This document shows positions 1-9,371 of a stretch of DNA of 64,000 bases, in pieces; the stretch's first letter is position 1; each line of letters begins with the position of its first letter. The stretch lies in assembly GCA_903789525.1 (NCBI GenBank), contig CAIFER010000001.1:682001-746000 (forward strand), read 5' to 3'. The position numbers and the translations under genes were made by a program. This DNA is from an uncultured Aeriscardovia sp. GTDB taxonomy: Bacteria > Actinomycetota > Actinomycetes > Actinomycetales > Bifidobacteriaceae. The notes under the pieces are model-generated. The model was not told where the DNA came from, did not search any database, and was given only the letters and a program-made list of their open reading frames with translations.

Positions 1-39
1 ATCAAATGACGATCGCCCCCGTGATGAAAGGAATCATTC

Positions 40-1005
40 ATGATCCAATCAGGGCACTGTGTTCCAGTCTTCTTCACTTCAGACGAAAGCTATGCACCAT
101 ACTTGTCTGTGGCAATTCAGTCCCTCATCGAGAACGCCAATCCGTCTCGTCGCTATCGCGTCATCATTCAGGAACGGGGAATGCGCCCACAGACACAGCA
201 GACGCTTAAAGGGATGAGCACTTCCAACGTTTCTATCGAGATGTGCCATATTACCGACCGCATCAATAATCTCGTAAAAACCGATCACAATAAGCTGCGC
301 GCCGATTACGTGACCACCACCATTTATTTCCGTTTATACATCGCCGAGCTGTACCCCGAGCTAGACAAAGCGATCTACATTGACGCTGATACAGTCGTGC
401 CCGGAGATGTGGCTGCACTATACGACACAGATCTGAACGGTAACCTCATCGGCGCAGTGCAAGACTGTTTCATGACGGCAAATCGCATCACCACCGATTA
501 CGTAACCGCAACACAAGGCTTTGATGCCAGTGAATACGTCAATTCTGGCGTGTTGCTGATGGATCTCGCCGGCTTGCGTTCTATCAAGTTTGCCGACAAG
601 TTCACCCATCTGCTGAACACGTATCACCCACGACTGATTGCTCCAGATCAGGATTACATCAACGCGATGCTCCACGATCGACGCCTCATGCTCGATGCGA
701 AGTGGAACACGATGATGACGGCCGGAGATCAAGGCCCCGCCGATCCGCAGATCATCCACTACAACTTGTTCGGCAAACCGTGGTTCTATCCCGACGCCAT
801 GAACGCCCAGTATTTCTGGGACTACGCTCCTGACTCGCCGTTCTACCTCACATTGTTGCAAACGCTGCGCAACTTTACGCCGACAGATGCGAATTCCGAC
901 AAACGCAAGAAACAGCGCCTCCTCGACTTAGCAGAAAATGTCGCGACATCTGACTCTGTAACATTTAAGAAACTTCTTGAGCAGGGCGTTTCTGTGCGTG
1001 TGTAA
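40..1005 (+). CDS. GT8-family glycosyltransferase (copy A)
   Basis: Predicted 321-residue retaining glycosyltransferase of family GT8, the galactosyl/glucosyltransferase group that uses nucleotide sugars. The sequence shows the GT8 pattern: an N-terminal FFTSDESYAPYLSVAIQSL strand-helix, the metal-binding DxD as DADT near residues 115-118, NSGVLLMDL around 180, DQDYIN near 205 and the late metal/UDP-binding IHYN. There is no signal peptide or membrane segment, so it should be cytosolic. GAAAGGA lies just upstream of the ATG. The next gene is a clear paralogue and an acyltransferase follows, which suggests glycolipid or cell-envelope glycan assembly. The acceptor is unknown. Confidence 0.85.
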   Translation: MIQSGHCVPVFFTSDESYAPYLSVAIQSLIENANPSRRYRVIIQERGMRPQTQQTLKGMSTSNVSIEMCHITDRINNLVKTDHNKLRADYVTTTIYFRLYIAELYPELDKAIYIDADTVVPGDVAALYDTDLNGNLIGAVQDCFMTANRITTDYVTATQGFDASEYVNSGVLLMDLAGLRSIKFADKFTHLLNTYHPRLIAPDQDYINAMLHDRRLMLDAKWNTMMTAGDQGPADPQIIHYNLFGKPWFYPDAMNAQYFWDYAPDSPFYLTLLQTLRNFTPTDANSDKRKKQRLLDLAENVATSDSVTFKKLLEQGVSVRV

Positions 1006-1067
1006 GCGTGCTATTCTCCTGTTCGCGTTGTTCGTTGGTGTTGTCAATAGCAAAGGAAAACCACAGA

Positions 1068-2066
1068 ATGCCTTACACGCACTATTCGAGCGATTTTGGG
1101 ACTCTCCAGGCAAGTGAACCAGTCGCAGTCTTTTATAGTTCAGACGAAACGTATGCACCGTACCTCGCTGTTTCCATCCAGTCGCTGATCGAAAATGCCA
1201 ACTCGTCCCGTCGCTATCGCATTGTTGTGATGGAACGTGGGATGAGCCAGAACAGCCAACACATGCTCAAAGGTCTTGCCAATACGCATGTTTCTGTCGA
1301 AATCGTCCACATCAACGACAAACTCAACGATCTCGTCAACACTGATGACAATCTTTTGCGCGACGATTACAAGACAACGACCCTCTACTTCCGCCTGTTC
1401 ATCGCAGAGCTCTTCCCTGACCTCGACCGCGCCGTCTATTTGGACGCTGATACGGTCGTCCCGAGCGATATCGCAGACTTATACGACACAGACTTGAAGA
1501 GCAACCTCATCGGTGCATGCCACGATGTGTTCATGGATTCAAGTCAAGCGCTCACCGATTATGTGCAAAACACACAGGGCTACCCCGTTGGCACGTACAT
1601 CAATTCTGGCGTTCTGCTGATGGATCTTGCAGGACTACGTTCAGTGAAATTCATGGATCGCTTCCTGAAAGTTCTCAATGCCTATCACGTCCCACTCGCC
1701 GCTGTCGATCAGGATTACATCAACTTCATGCTCCACGATCGCCGTCTCATGCTCGACCAGCGGTGGAACACGATGATGACGAACGGAAAGAGTGGCATCA
1801 CTAATCCAGGTGTCATTCACTACAATTTGTTCAACAAACCATGGCATTACCCAGAAGCTGATAATGCCAACTACTTCTGGAAGTATGCGCCGGATACCCC
1901 ACGCTATCAGCAGCTTCTCGACGGTTTGCGTGACTTCAATCCGTTCCTCATGAGCTCTGACGCACACAAAAAGGCAAAGCTCATTGCCTATGCACAGTCG
2001 TTAGCTGACGGTGATCAACTGACACTGCTCAAACTCATGGAAAAAGGCGTCGATATTCGCATCTGA
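1068..2066 (+). CDS. GT8-family glycosyltransferase (copy B)
   Basis: Second GT8 glycosyltransferase, 332 residues, alignable along its whole length with copy A (by eye well over half identical). It shares VFYSSDETYAPYLAVSIQSL, the DADTVV metal site, NSGVLLMDLAGLRS, DQDYIN and IHYNLF. I chose the ATG at 1068 (MPYTHYSS) because AAAGGA precedes it; an upstream in-frame start would add 20 residues with no ribosome site and no homology. It lies about 60 bp after copy A and 67 bp before the acyltransferase, so the three probably form one transcript. The residues between DxD and NSGVLL vary most between the copies, which suggests different acceptors. Inference only. Confidence 0.85.
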   Translation: MPYTHYSSDFGTLQASEPVAVFYSSDETYAPYLAVSIQSLIENANSSRRYRIVVMERGMSQNSQHMLKGLANTHVSVEIVHINDKLNDLVNTDDNLLRDDYKTTTLYFRLFIAELFPDLDRAVYLDADTVVPSDIADLYDTDLKSNLIGACHDVFMDSSQALTDYVQNTQGYPVGTYINSGVLLMDLAGLRSVKFMDRFLKVLNAYHVPLAAVDQDYINFMLHDRRLMLDQRWNTMMTNGKSGITNPGVIHYNLFNKPWHYPEADNANYFWKYAPDTPRYQQLLDGLRDFNPFLMSSDAHKKAKLIAYAQSLADGDQLTLLKLMEKGVDIRI

Positions 2067-2133
2067 CAGTCTCGCCAATCCAATCAATCTGGTAAATCTG
2101 ACAACAGTTGAGAAAACAAACGGGAGGGGTCGC

Positions 2134-3111
2134 ATGATCCTCGGAGATCCTGACAAACGGCCGGTCATCGATAACATTCAAATCAACTATGCCGAAGGGC
2201 GGCTTAACGACAAGGTCGAGGTCAATGACCCGGTCGTGACGAGCAAGAAGTCGCGCGTGGACATTGTCGAACGCCATCTGCGGTATATGCGCACGACACG
2301 GTACGCCGTCAAGAATCTCCTTGCCCGCCAATTCGTTACGGTCTTCGAGGAATGGATTAATCGGCACACCACATACGTCGGTCTCGAAAAGGTGCGCAAT
2401 ATCTCCACGGGCGCTATTGTGACCTCGAATCACTTCAATCAGCTCGAAAACATGACCGTTTTTACCGCCATGCGCAAAGCCGGTCATCGCCGCACGTACG
2501 CCGTCAGTGAAGAAACGAACTTCGACATGAGCGGCATCATCGGCTTCTTCCTGCGTAATTTCGACACGATTCCGATTACGAAAGATCACCACTACCTGGC
2601 GACCGAATTCCCAGCGATCATTGATCAGCTTCTCGCCAAAGGCCGTTTCATCCTCATTTATCCAGAAGAGCAGATGTGGTTTAACTACCGCCGACCACGA
2701 CCGGAGAAGCACGGTGCTTTTGATTTCGCCGCTGCAGCAAACGTCCCAGTCATCCCCTGCTTCGTCGAAATGGTCGATACAGGCAAACCGGAACCACACA
2801 ACGAGCAATTCAACATCGTCCATTACGTCATGCACGTGCTCGACCCGATTTACCCAGATCCGAAACTGAGCATTACCGAAAATAGCAAGCGAATGCGTGC
2901 TCTCGACCATCAGCAAAAAGTTGAAGCGTACGAATCCATTTACGGCCGTGCAATCGACGCTCCATTCAGCCAGCAAGATATCGCCGGATACCGTCTGCCC
3001 GTCAAGACCGAGGCACAAGTTCGTGCCATGATAGATCAGCGAAAGCACGCCGTTGCTGCCGCGGAATCCGAAGCACGCGAAGATACAGGAGCTGACTCGG
3101 ATTCGAAGTAA
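2134..3111 (+). CDS. PlsC-like acyltransferase with HX4E motif
   Basis: 325-residue protein of the lysophospholipid acyltransferase (PlsC/LPLAT) fold, which moves an acyl chain from acyl-CoA or acyl-ACP to a lipid or glycan hydroxyl. Visible signs are the block-1 motif NHFNQLEN (His100 to Glu105), a DTIPITKDHH region near 145-153 and the block-3 motif YPEEQ near 176-180, followed by EKHGAFDFAAAANVPVIP. The usual catalytic HX4D reads HX4E. No membrane helix is obvious. GGGAGG sits 7 bp before the ATG. The tail is Glu/Asp/Ala rich. Its place behind two GT8 genes suggests acylation of a glycolipid precursor. The acyltransferase call is good; the substrate is unknown. Confidence 0.75.
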   Translation: MILGDPDKRPVIDNIQINYAEGRLNDKVEVNDPVVTSKKSRVDIVERHLRYMRTTRYAVKNLLARQFVTVFEEWINRHTTYVGLEKVRNISTGAIVTSNHFNQLENMTVFTAMRKAGHRRTYAVSEETNFDMSGIIGFFLRNFDTIPITKDHHYLATEFPAIIDQLLAKGRFILIYPEEQMWFNYRRPRPEKHGAFDFAAAANVPVIPCFVEMVDTGKPEPHNEQFNIVHYVMHVLDPIYPDPKLSITENSKRMRALDHQQKVEAYESIYGRAIDAPFSQQDIAGYRLPVKTEAQVRAMIDQRKHAVAAAESEAREDTGADSDSK

Positions 3112-3206
3112 GACTCCGGCCTCACTTTTTTCGCACTCTTTCCACACCTCGCCCTCTATAAAGCGCGTGTGATTCTGTCATCCGGCGTACAATAAGACGT
3201 ATTGAT

Positions 3207-3226
3207 TATTAATAAGTTTATTAATA
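3207..3226. promoter_or_regulatory. AT-rich perfect palindrome upstream of GH3 gene (putative operator)
   Basis: TATTAATAA, a GT spacer and TTATTAATA form a perfect 9-bp inverted repeat 21 bp before the ATG of the permuted GH3 gene. The position overlaps or follows the expected promoter, so it could be a repressor operator. A related AT-rich palindrome (TTATTAA-CTAT-TTAATAA) lies upstream of the second GH3 gene at 30719-30736. No cognate regulator can be named. Confidence 0.5.
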
Positions 3227-3247
3227 GTTGTTATGCAAAGGAGCATT

Positions 3248-5821
3248 ATGCCGGTACGCATTTCAGATCCTGCTGTTCAGCAATTTGAGAAGGACCACGA
3301 AAACACAGTGCGCACGCTCGCAGCGCAGTGTGCCGTCCTCCTGAAAAATGATGATCACACGCTTCCGCTTGATCACCCGTCATCCATCGCCCTGTTTGGT
3401 GCAGGTGCTCGGCAAACTGTCAAGGGAGGCACTGGCTCGGGCGATGTGAACGTACGCCATTTCACCACAATCGAAGAAGGCCTCGAGGAAGCAGGCATCC
3501 ACGTCACCACTCGTGCATGGCTCGATCAGTTCGATATCGCGCGTGAGCAAGGCATGCGTGACTACTTCACCCGTTTGCGTGCGAAGGTTGGCGGCTTGAA
3601 CAATGTGCTGGCACAAGCGTGGTGCATCACCGTTCCACAGCAGGAATACACGATTGACCTGCCAACGCCAAGCGAGACAGGGAGCGATACGGCGGTCTAC
3701 GTCATCGCCCGCAATTCCGGCGAAGGTCTCGATCGAAAGAATATCCCCGGCGATATTCGTCTGACAGACAGTGAAACGCGCGATATTCTGCGGCTCAACA
3801 AGCTATATCCGCACTTCGTTCTTATTCTGAACGTCGGCGGAATGGTCGATCTCACACCGGTCTTGAGTGTGAAAACGATTCTCCTACTCAGCCAGCTCGG
3901 ATCAGCAACTGGGAACACATGCGCAGATATCTTGCTCGGCACGTCTGCTCCGTCTGGTCACTTGACGATGACATGGGCTCCGCTCTCTGACTACGCGTCA
4001 ACCAATCATTTTGACAACGAAGATGACAACGATTACCGCGAAGGAATTTTCGTGGGTTACCGCGGCTTTGATGCTGCTGGGCTCACACCGCTCTTCCCAT
4101 TCGGCTACGGCTTGACGTACACGTCCTTCTCGCTGAAACCGGGCACTGTCCGTCTCGATGGCACTGACGTGTGTGTTCCGGTGACGGTGACGAATACCGG
4201 CAGACGGAACGGACGCGAATCAGTGCAGGTGTACGTCTCTCAGCCGGTCGGTACACGCCACATCGCTAAGGCGTATCAAAAGCTTGCAGGATACGCGAAG
4301 ACTGATGATCTTGCACCAACTGGCACCCAAGATGTCACAGTTCGCTTCCCACTCGCATCCCTCACTTCATACGACAGTGCTGCGTCCGCATGGGTGCTCG
4401 AAGCGGGAGATTACATTGTGCGCGTTGGCACATCCTCTCGCAGCACACATGTCGCTGCGCGCTTGCACGTTGGCTCTGACATTATCGTTGAGCAAGATCA
4501 CGCAATCGGTGGTGACTGCGGATTCACAGACACGGTTCCATCTGGCACTCCAATCACGTACGCAGGTGAACAGGATGAAATTGCTCACAGCCCAGTCGTC
4601 GAGGTCCCTTCCGATGTCATCACAACGAGAACAGTGATATATCCAGGACAGCCGGCTGAAATCCCAGCTGGACCAGTCATCAACTTTGAAGATGTCCTTG
4701 CGGGCAAGAAGACTGTCCGCGATTTCGTCGCTGGATTGACGAACGAACAGCTTGTCGATCTTGCCGTTGGCCGGTACAACAACGGAGTCAAAGAGGCAGA
4801 TGTGATTGGTTCTGCATCGTCGCGTGTGGCGGGTGCTGCCGGTGAGACGACGCAACGTCTTGCACAACTCGGTGTGCCGACGCTCACTGAAGCAGACGGT
4901 CCTGCAGGCGTGCGCCTCAATCGCGCGTATTACATGGACGATCACGGCGGTGCTCACGGTTTGACCACTTCACTCGCCTTCGATGCTGAGCCAATCTTCA
5001 CCCATGATGAATGGGAGAAAACGTGGAAAGCACGTTTCAGCAATAAGAAAGCGCCAGAAGGCGTTCAAACGTATTGGCAGAATTGCGTGGCAATCCCGAT
5101 CGGCACTGCACTCGCTCAGGCGTTCAACCCCGATGTACCTAGCCAGTGCGCTGATCTCGTCGGCGACGAAATGCAGCGATTCGGCATCAACGTTTGGCTC
5201 GCCCCTGCCATGAACATCCAGCGCAATCCGCTCGATGGACGCGATTTCGAGTACTACTCGGAAGACCCACTCGTCGCAGGTCTGACCGCCGCTGCCATTA
5301 CTCAAGGTGTGCAGTCGCATCCAGGATGCAGCGTGTGCATCAAGCACTTCGTGGCAAACAACCAGGAAAATAACCGCGTTCACGAGAACAACAACATCTC
5401 GGAACAAGCACTTCGTGAAATCTACCTGAAGGGCTTTGAGATCTGCGTTCGCCTCGCGCACCCGAAGACTGTGATGACTTCTTATAACTTGGTCAACCAG
5501 ATCCACAGCTGCAACCGCCACGATCTGCTCACCGAAGCGCTCCGCGATGAATGGGGCTTCACCGGCTTCGTTATGACGGATTGGCTTGTCACTGTCGACA
5601 CGGAGCACGTCCACCACAAGTGGCCGATCGCTTCTGCCGCTGGCTGCGTCAAGGCAGGTAATAATGTCACAATGCCCGGGTTCGATTCGGACAAGAGCAC
5701 GATCTTGAACGCCATCGACAATCCGAAGGATCAGTACCCGCTCACCCGCGCTGAATTGCAAAAGTCAGCGTGTGAGGTGTTGAACGTTGTCGCTGATCTG
5801 ACGAAGGGCAGTCGCCAATAG
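3248..5821 (+). CDS. GH3 beta-glycosidase with permuted domain order
   Basis: 857-residue glycoside hydrolase family 3 enzyme whose domains run in reverse order. Residues about 10-270 are the GH3 C-terminal alpha/beta sandwich (SIALFGAGARQTVKGGTGSGDV, NAP-like SAPSGHLTMTW); a fibronectin III-like domain follows from about 290 (FPFGYGLTYTSF, VTVTNTGRRNGRESVQVYV); the (beta/alpha)8 catalytic domain comes last, with KHFVANNQE and the nucleophile in FVMTDW (Asp778). Other C-FnIII-N GH3 proteins are known, for example from Ruminococcus. Likely work is removal of beta-glucosyl or related residues from plant or host oligosaccharides. There is no signal peptide, so it should be cytosolic. AAAGGAG points to the ATG at 3248 rather than 3233. 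A palindromic operator candidate lies upstream and a strong terminator downstream. Confidence 0.9.
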   Translation: MPVRISDPAVQQFEKDHENTVRTLAAQCAVLLKNDDHTLPLDHPSSIALFGAGARQTVKGGTGSGDVNVRHFTTIEEGLEEAGIHVTTRAWLDQFDIAREQGMRDYFTRLRAKVGGLNNVLAQAWCITVPQQEYTIDLPTPSETGSDTAVYVIARNSGEGLDRKNIPGDIRLTDSETRDILRLNKLYPHFVLILNVGGMVDLTPVLSVKTILLLSQLGSATGNTCADILLGTSAPSGHLTMTWAPLSDYASTNHFDNEDDNDYREGIFVGYRGFDAAGLTPLFPFGYGLTYTSFSLKPGTVRLDGTDVCVPVTVTNTGRRNGRESVQVYVSQPVGTRHIAKAYQKLAGYAKTDDLAPTGTQDVTVRFPLASLTSYDSAASAWVLEAGDYIVRVGTSSRSTHVAARLHVGSDIIVEQDHAIGGDCGFTDTVPSGTPITYAGEQDEIAHSPVVEVPSDVITTRTVIYPGQPAEIPAGPVINFEDVLAGKKTVRDFVAGLTNEQLVDLAVGRYNNGVKEADVIGSASSRVAGAAGETTQRLAQLGVPTLTEADGPAGVRLNRAYYMDDHGGAHGLTTSLAFDAEPIFTHDEWEKTWKARFSNKKAPEGVQTYWQNCVAIPIGTALAQAFNPDVPSQCADLVGDEMQRFGINVWLAPAMNIQRNPLDGRDFEYYSEDPLVAGLTAAAITQGVQSHPGCSVCIKHFVANNQENNRVHENNNISEQALREIYLKGFEICVRLAHPKTVMTSYNLVNQIHSCNRHDLLTEALRDEWGFTGFVMTDWLVTVDTEHVHHKWPIASAAGCVKAGNNVTMPGFDSDKSTILNAIDNPKDQYPLTRAELQKSACEVLNVVADLTKGSRQ

Positions 5822-5893
5822 CGATGCGCTGGCCGCGCCGGCCACATCCGGCGCACCAACGTCTGCACAAAGCTACAGAAAGCTGCATAAAAG

Positions 5894-5932
5894 AAGGGGC
5901 ACATCCTCGTTGATTGAGGATGTGCCCCTTTT
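5894..5932. terminator. Bidirectional rho-independent terminator
   Basis: A 15-bp perfect stem (AAGGGGCACATCCTC with GAGGATGTGCCCCTT) has a 7-nt loop and is followed by Ts on one strand and preceded by As on the other. It lies between the convergent GH3 and ileS genes and can end transcription from both. Confidence 0.9.
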
Positions 5933-5954
5933 CTCTGCCTTTCATCAAGCTGTC

Positions 5955-8900
5955 TTACTCATCAGACTTGCTGACATCAACCTGTAAATCTGGCTGCTCC
6001 GGATCATCCGGCGTTCCCACGCTCACGTGTGAAGCGAGCGTCTCGGTTGCGATGAGACGAACAAACTTCTGAATCGCAGCCTGACCGAGGCTATCCGAAT
6101 GCGGAATGCCAAGATGCAGGCTAATGTGATCGGTCAGTGCCAGACCTTGAGCCTTTCGCGCATCCTGAATGGCACGAATCGTATCGCGTGCCCAGCCTTC
6201 CTGACGCAGATCATCTGTCAGCGCCGTATCGAGCAGAACGAATCCGCCGCACTCAAGCGCTGCAGAAACTGTTTCCTTCGCTTCCTGCGCGTTCTTCTCT
6301 ACGACATGGTGGCTGATGGTGTATTCGCCGTCATGAAGTGCGATCGGACCATTCGGCCCGTCGACACTCACTTGATGCGTAGATGGATCCTCATGCCATG
6401 CACCCGACTTCGAACCGCGAATAGCAAACTGCACATCTTTGCCGAGACGTGGGCCAGCGACACGCGCGTTGACACTCAGATCGGAGACGAGTTCCAGGCC
6501 ATGCTTCGAAGCGTTGGCCTGATCAGTGATCTCCACATCCTTGACGTCGAGTTGCGATGTAAGCAGATCAGCGTACGGACGGATTTCAGTCGGATCAGGA
6601 ACGACGACCGTCAGCTTAGCCAACGGCTGACGCACACGGATCTTCGCTGCCTTACGCAACGAAAGTGTCTGCGAAACGACATCGCGCACCACACCAACTG
6701 ACTGGAGCAGATGCGGATCATCGCGAAGCACACGGCCGAGCGCAGTATCGCGGAATTTCACCGATGTGCCTTGCTCAGTGAGCCACGTCCGTCCAAATGG
6801 AATGCGGCCAGTCTCGCGAGAGAGTGCAACCTTTTCAGCTGGCTCAGTCACCGCCGGCCAATCTGCCAAGTGCACTGACTCGCCGCCAGTCAAACCGCGC
6901 CAAATCTCCTCTGCTTCCATTGGCAGAAGCGGTGCAACAGCGCGGCTAAACGCTTCGAGAACGGTATACAGCGTATTAAACGCCGTCTGTTCCCCGTTCC
7001 AGAACCGCTGACGCGAATTGCGAATGTACCAATTCGTCAGTGTGTCGATGAAATCTTGTGCAGACGAGCACGCACCCGAGATATCGAAACTCTCCAACTT
7101 ATCCGTCATCGCACTGATCGTGTGACGCAAGCTCGCCAGCACATAGCGATCCATCTCATCGAGATGATCGACGTCATTTGGCGAAAGCGAACGAGCTTTC
7201 AGCCCCGCCCCGTGATGAGCCGCGTTAGCGTACAAGACGAAGAAGTGGTAGGAGCTCCACAGCGGCAAGAGCGTTTGACGAACCGTATCACGAATAGCTT
7301 TCTCAGTGACAATCAAGTTGCCGCCACGCAAAATCGGGCTGCTCATGAGGAACCAGCGCATGGCATCTGAACCGTACTTGTCAAACACTTTGTTGACGTC
7401 CGGATAGTTGTGCAGGTGCTTGCTCATCTTGTCGCCGTCAGAACCGAGCACAATGCCATGGCACATGATGTTGCGGAATGTCTCTTCGCCGAAGAGCATC
7501 GCAGTCATCACGTTATTGACGTAGAACCACCCGCGCGTCTGGCCGATGTACTCAACCACGAAGTCCGCAGGCATATGGTGTTCGAACCACGCCTTGTTCT
7601 CGAACGGGTAATGCTTCTGCGCAAACGACATCGACCCGGATTCGAACCAGCAATCTAGCACATCAGGAACGCGATGCATCGTGGATTTGCCAGTCGGATC
7701 ATCTGGATTCGGGCGCGTCAGAGAGTCAATCCACGGGCGATGCAGATTGATATTGCCGTGATCATCGGTCGGATAATGACCAAAATCGCGCTTCAGTTGA
7801 TCGAGCGAACCGTACACATCAACACGCGGATGCGCCGGATCGTCTGATACCCACACCGGAATCGGCGAACCCCAATAGCGGTTGCGAGTAATCGACCAAT
7901 CGCGTGCATTCTCGAGCCACTTGCCGAACTGACCGTGCTTGACGTTGGACGGGATCCAGTTGATCTTCTCATTGAGCTTGAGCAACCGGTCTTTAACCTT
8001 CGTGACCGCGACGAACCAGCTAGTGACAGGCTTGTACACGAGCGGTGTGCCGCAACGCCAGCAATGTGGGTAGCTGTGAACCATCGACTTCGACTGAATG
8101 AGCACTGGTTGCTGATCAGCCGGAACCGTCGCCAGAATGCCGGTATGATGACGCAGATCGCGGATGATCGGCGTATTCGCCTGGAAGACTTGTAGACCCT
8201 GATACTCCGGTACAAAACTGTTGAACTTCGTAGCATCGTCGGTCACATCGAGAACGTGAATGTGATGGGCATGCAGAGTGTTCATATCGTCTTCACCGTA
8301 TGGAGCCTGGTGCACGAGACCGGTGCCTTCAGATGTGTCGACGTAATCAGCGGCGTACACCGTATATGCATTCGGTCCCGGAGTCTTGCCCGCTTGCTTG
8401 ACAGCGTCCGACTCCAAGTACGGCATCGCCGGCCAATAACGGCGGCCGACGAGTTCAGAGCCCTTGAGCGTGCGGACAATCTTCGGCTTTTTACCGAGTT
8501 CCTTGGCGAAGAACGGCAGACGAGCCTTGGCAAAATACAACTTGAGGCCAGCAAATGTGCCCTCTTGCGGCTCGACTTCGACATAATCGATCGTGTTGCC
8601 AACCACAATTGCACAATTAGACGGGACAGTCCACGGCGTGGTCGTCCAATACACCAAATATGCGTCCTCATCACGCAATTTGACGCCGAGAGCAACAGTT
8701 TCGGTTTGCTCGTCATGGTACACGTCCGCATCCATGCGCAGCTCATGAGCCGACAACGGGGTCTCATCTTGCGGGCAATACGGCAAAACACGATTGCCTT
8801 CGTAGATGTAACCCTTGTCATAGAGCGTCTTAAACGCCCACATGACGGACTCCATATAGTTGGTGTCCATGGTCTTGTAACCGTGGTCGAAATCAACCCA

Positions 8901-9371
8901 CCGCGCCTGACGATGGACGTAATCTTTCCACTCGTTGGAATACTTCATGACGGACCGACGGCACACCGCATTGAACTGCGCGATGCCCATCTTGTCGATC
9001 TCGTCCTTATTGGTAAAACCGAGCTCTTTCTCTGCCTCAAGCTCTGCCGGCAAACCGTGCGTATCCCACCCGAAAACGCGCCTGACGTGATGGCCGCGCA
9101 TCGTCTGGAAACGAGGGATCACATCCTTGGCATAACCAGTCAGAAGATGGCCATAATGCGGAAGACCATTGGCAAATGGCGGACCGTCGAAGAAGACAAA
9201 TTCGTTGTCAGCATTTTCGCCCGTGGGACGTTCATCGAGCGACTTTTGGAATGTGTGATCGTGGTCCCAATACGCGATCGTCTGCTCTTCACCACGCGGG
9301 AAATCAGGGTTTGCTTCAACCGACCGATCCTGCCCTGGCGAGACAGCCTGTGGATACACAGCAGAGTTCAT
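5955..9371 (-). CDS. ileS: Isoleucyl-tRNA synthetase, long eukaryote-like type
   Basis: Class I aminoacyl-tRNA synthetase of 1138 residues that charges tRNA-Ile and edits valine. The HIGH signature is PHYGH (residues 71-75) within DGPPFANGLPHYGHLLTGY, and KMSKS reads KMSKH (648-652). These variants, the length and the long C-terminal extension fit the type found in eukaryotes and in mupirocin-resistant bacteria rather than the usual bacterial IHIGHALNK/KMSKS form. The CP1 editing domain and the W(T)TTPWT segment are present around 245-250. Bifidobacteria are known to be naturally mupirocin resistant through such an IleRS. The ATG follows a perfect GGAGG that can be hidden by the T-box leader upstream. 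Confidence 0.97.
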   Translation of the reverse strand: MNSAVYPQAVSPGQDRSVEANPDFPRGEEQTIAYWDHDHTFQKSLDERPTGENADNEFVFFDGPPFANGLPHYGHLLTGYAKDVIPRFQTMRGHHVRRVFGWDTHGLPAELEAEKELGFTNKDEIDKMGIAQFNAVCRRSVMKYSNEWKDYVHRQARWVDFDHGYKTMDTNYMESVMWAFKTLYDKGYIYEGNRVLPYCPQDETPLSAHELRMDADVYHDEQTETVALGVKLRDEDAYLVYWTTTPWTVPSNCAIVVGNTIDYVEVEPQEGTFAGLKLYFAKARLPFFAKELGKKPKIVRTLKGSELVGRRYWPAMPYLESDAVKQAGKTPGPNAYTVYAADYVDTSEGTGLVHQAPYGEDDMNTLHAHHIHVLDVTDDATKFNSFVPEYQGLQVFQANTPIIRDLRHHTGILATVPADQQPVLIQSKSMVHSYPHCWRCGTPLVYKPVTSWFVAVTKVKDRLLKLNEKINWIPSNVKHGQFGKWLENARDWSITRNRYWGSPIPVWVSDDPAHPRVDVYGSLDQLKRDFGHYPTDDHGNINLHRPWIDSLTRPNPDDPTGKSTMHRVPDVLDCWFESGSMSFAQKHYPFENKAWFEHHMPADFVVEYIGQTRGWFYVNNVMTAMLFGEETFRNIMCHGIVLGSDGDKMSKHLHNYPDVNKVFDKYGSDAMRWFLMSSPILRGGNLIVTEKAIRDTVRQTLLPLWSSYHFFVLYANAAHHGAGLKARSLSPNDVDHLDEMDRYVLASLRHTISAMTDKLESFDISGACSSAQDFIDTLTNWYIRNSRQRFWNGEQTAFNTLYTVLEAFSRAVAPLLPMEAEEIWRGLTGGESVHLADWPAVTEPAEKVALSRETGRIPFGRTWLTEQGTSVKFRDTALGRVLRDDPHLLQSVGVVRDVVSQTLSLRKAAKIRVRQPLAKLTVVVPDPTEIRPYADLLTSQLDVKDVEITDQANASKHGLELVSDLSVNARVAGPRLGKDVQFAIRGSKSGAWHEDPSTHQVSVDGPNGPIALHDGEYTISHHVVEKNAQEAKETVSAALECGGFVLLDTALTDDLRQEGWARDTIRAIQDARKAQGLALTDHISLHLGIPHSDSLGQAAIQKFVRLIATETLASHVSVGTPDDPEQPDLQVDVSKSDE

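Noticed and set aside
2035-3147. Long minus-strand frame opposite the acyltransferase
   Set aside because: Composition (many Val, Phe, His) and lack of motifs show it is an antisense shadow of the real gene.
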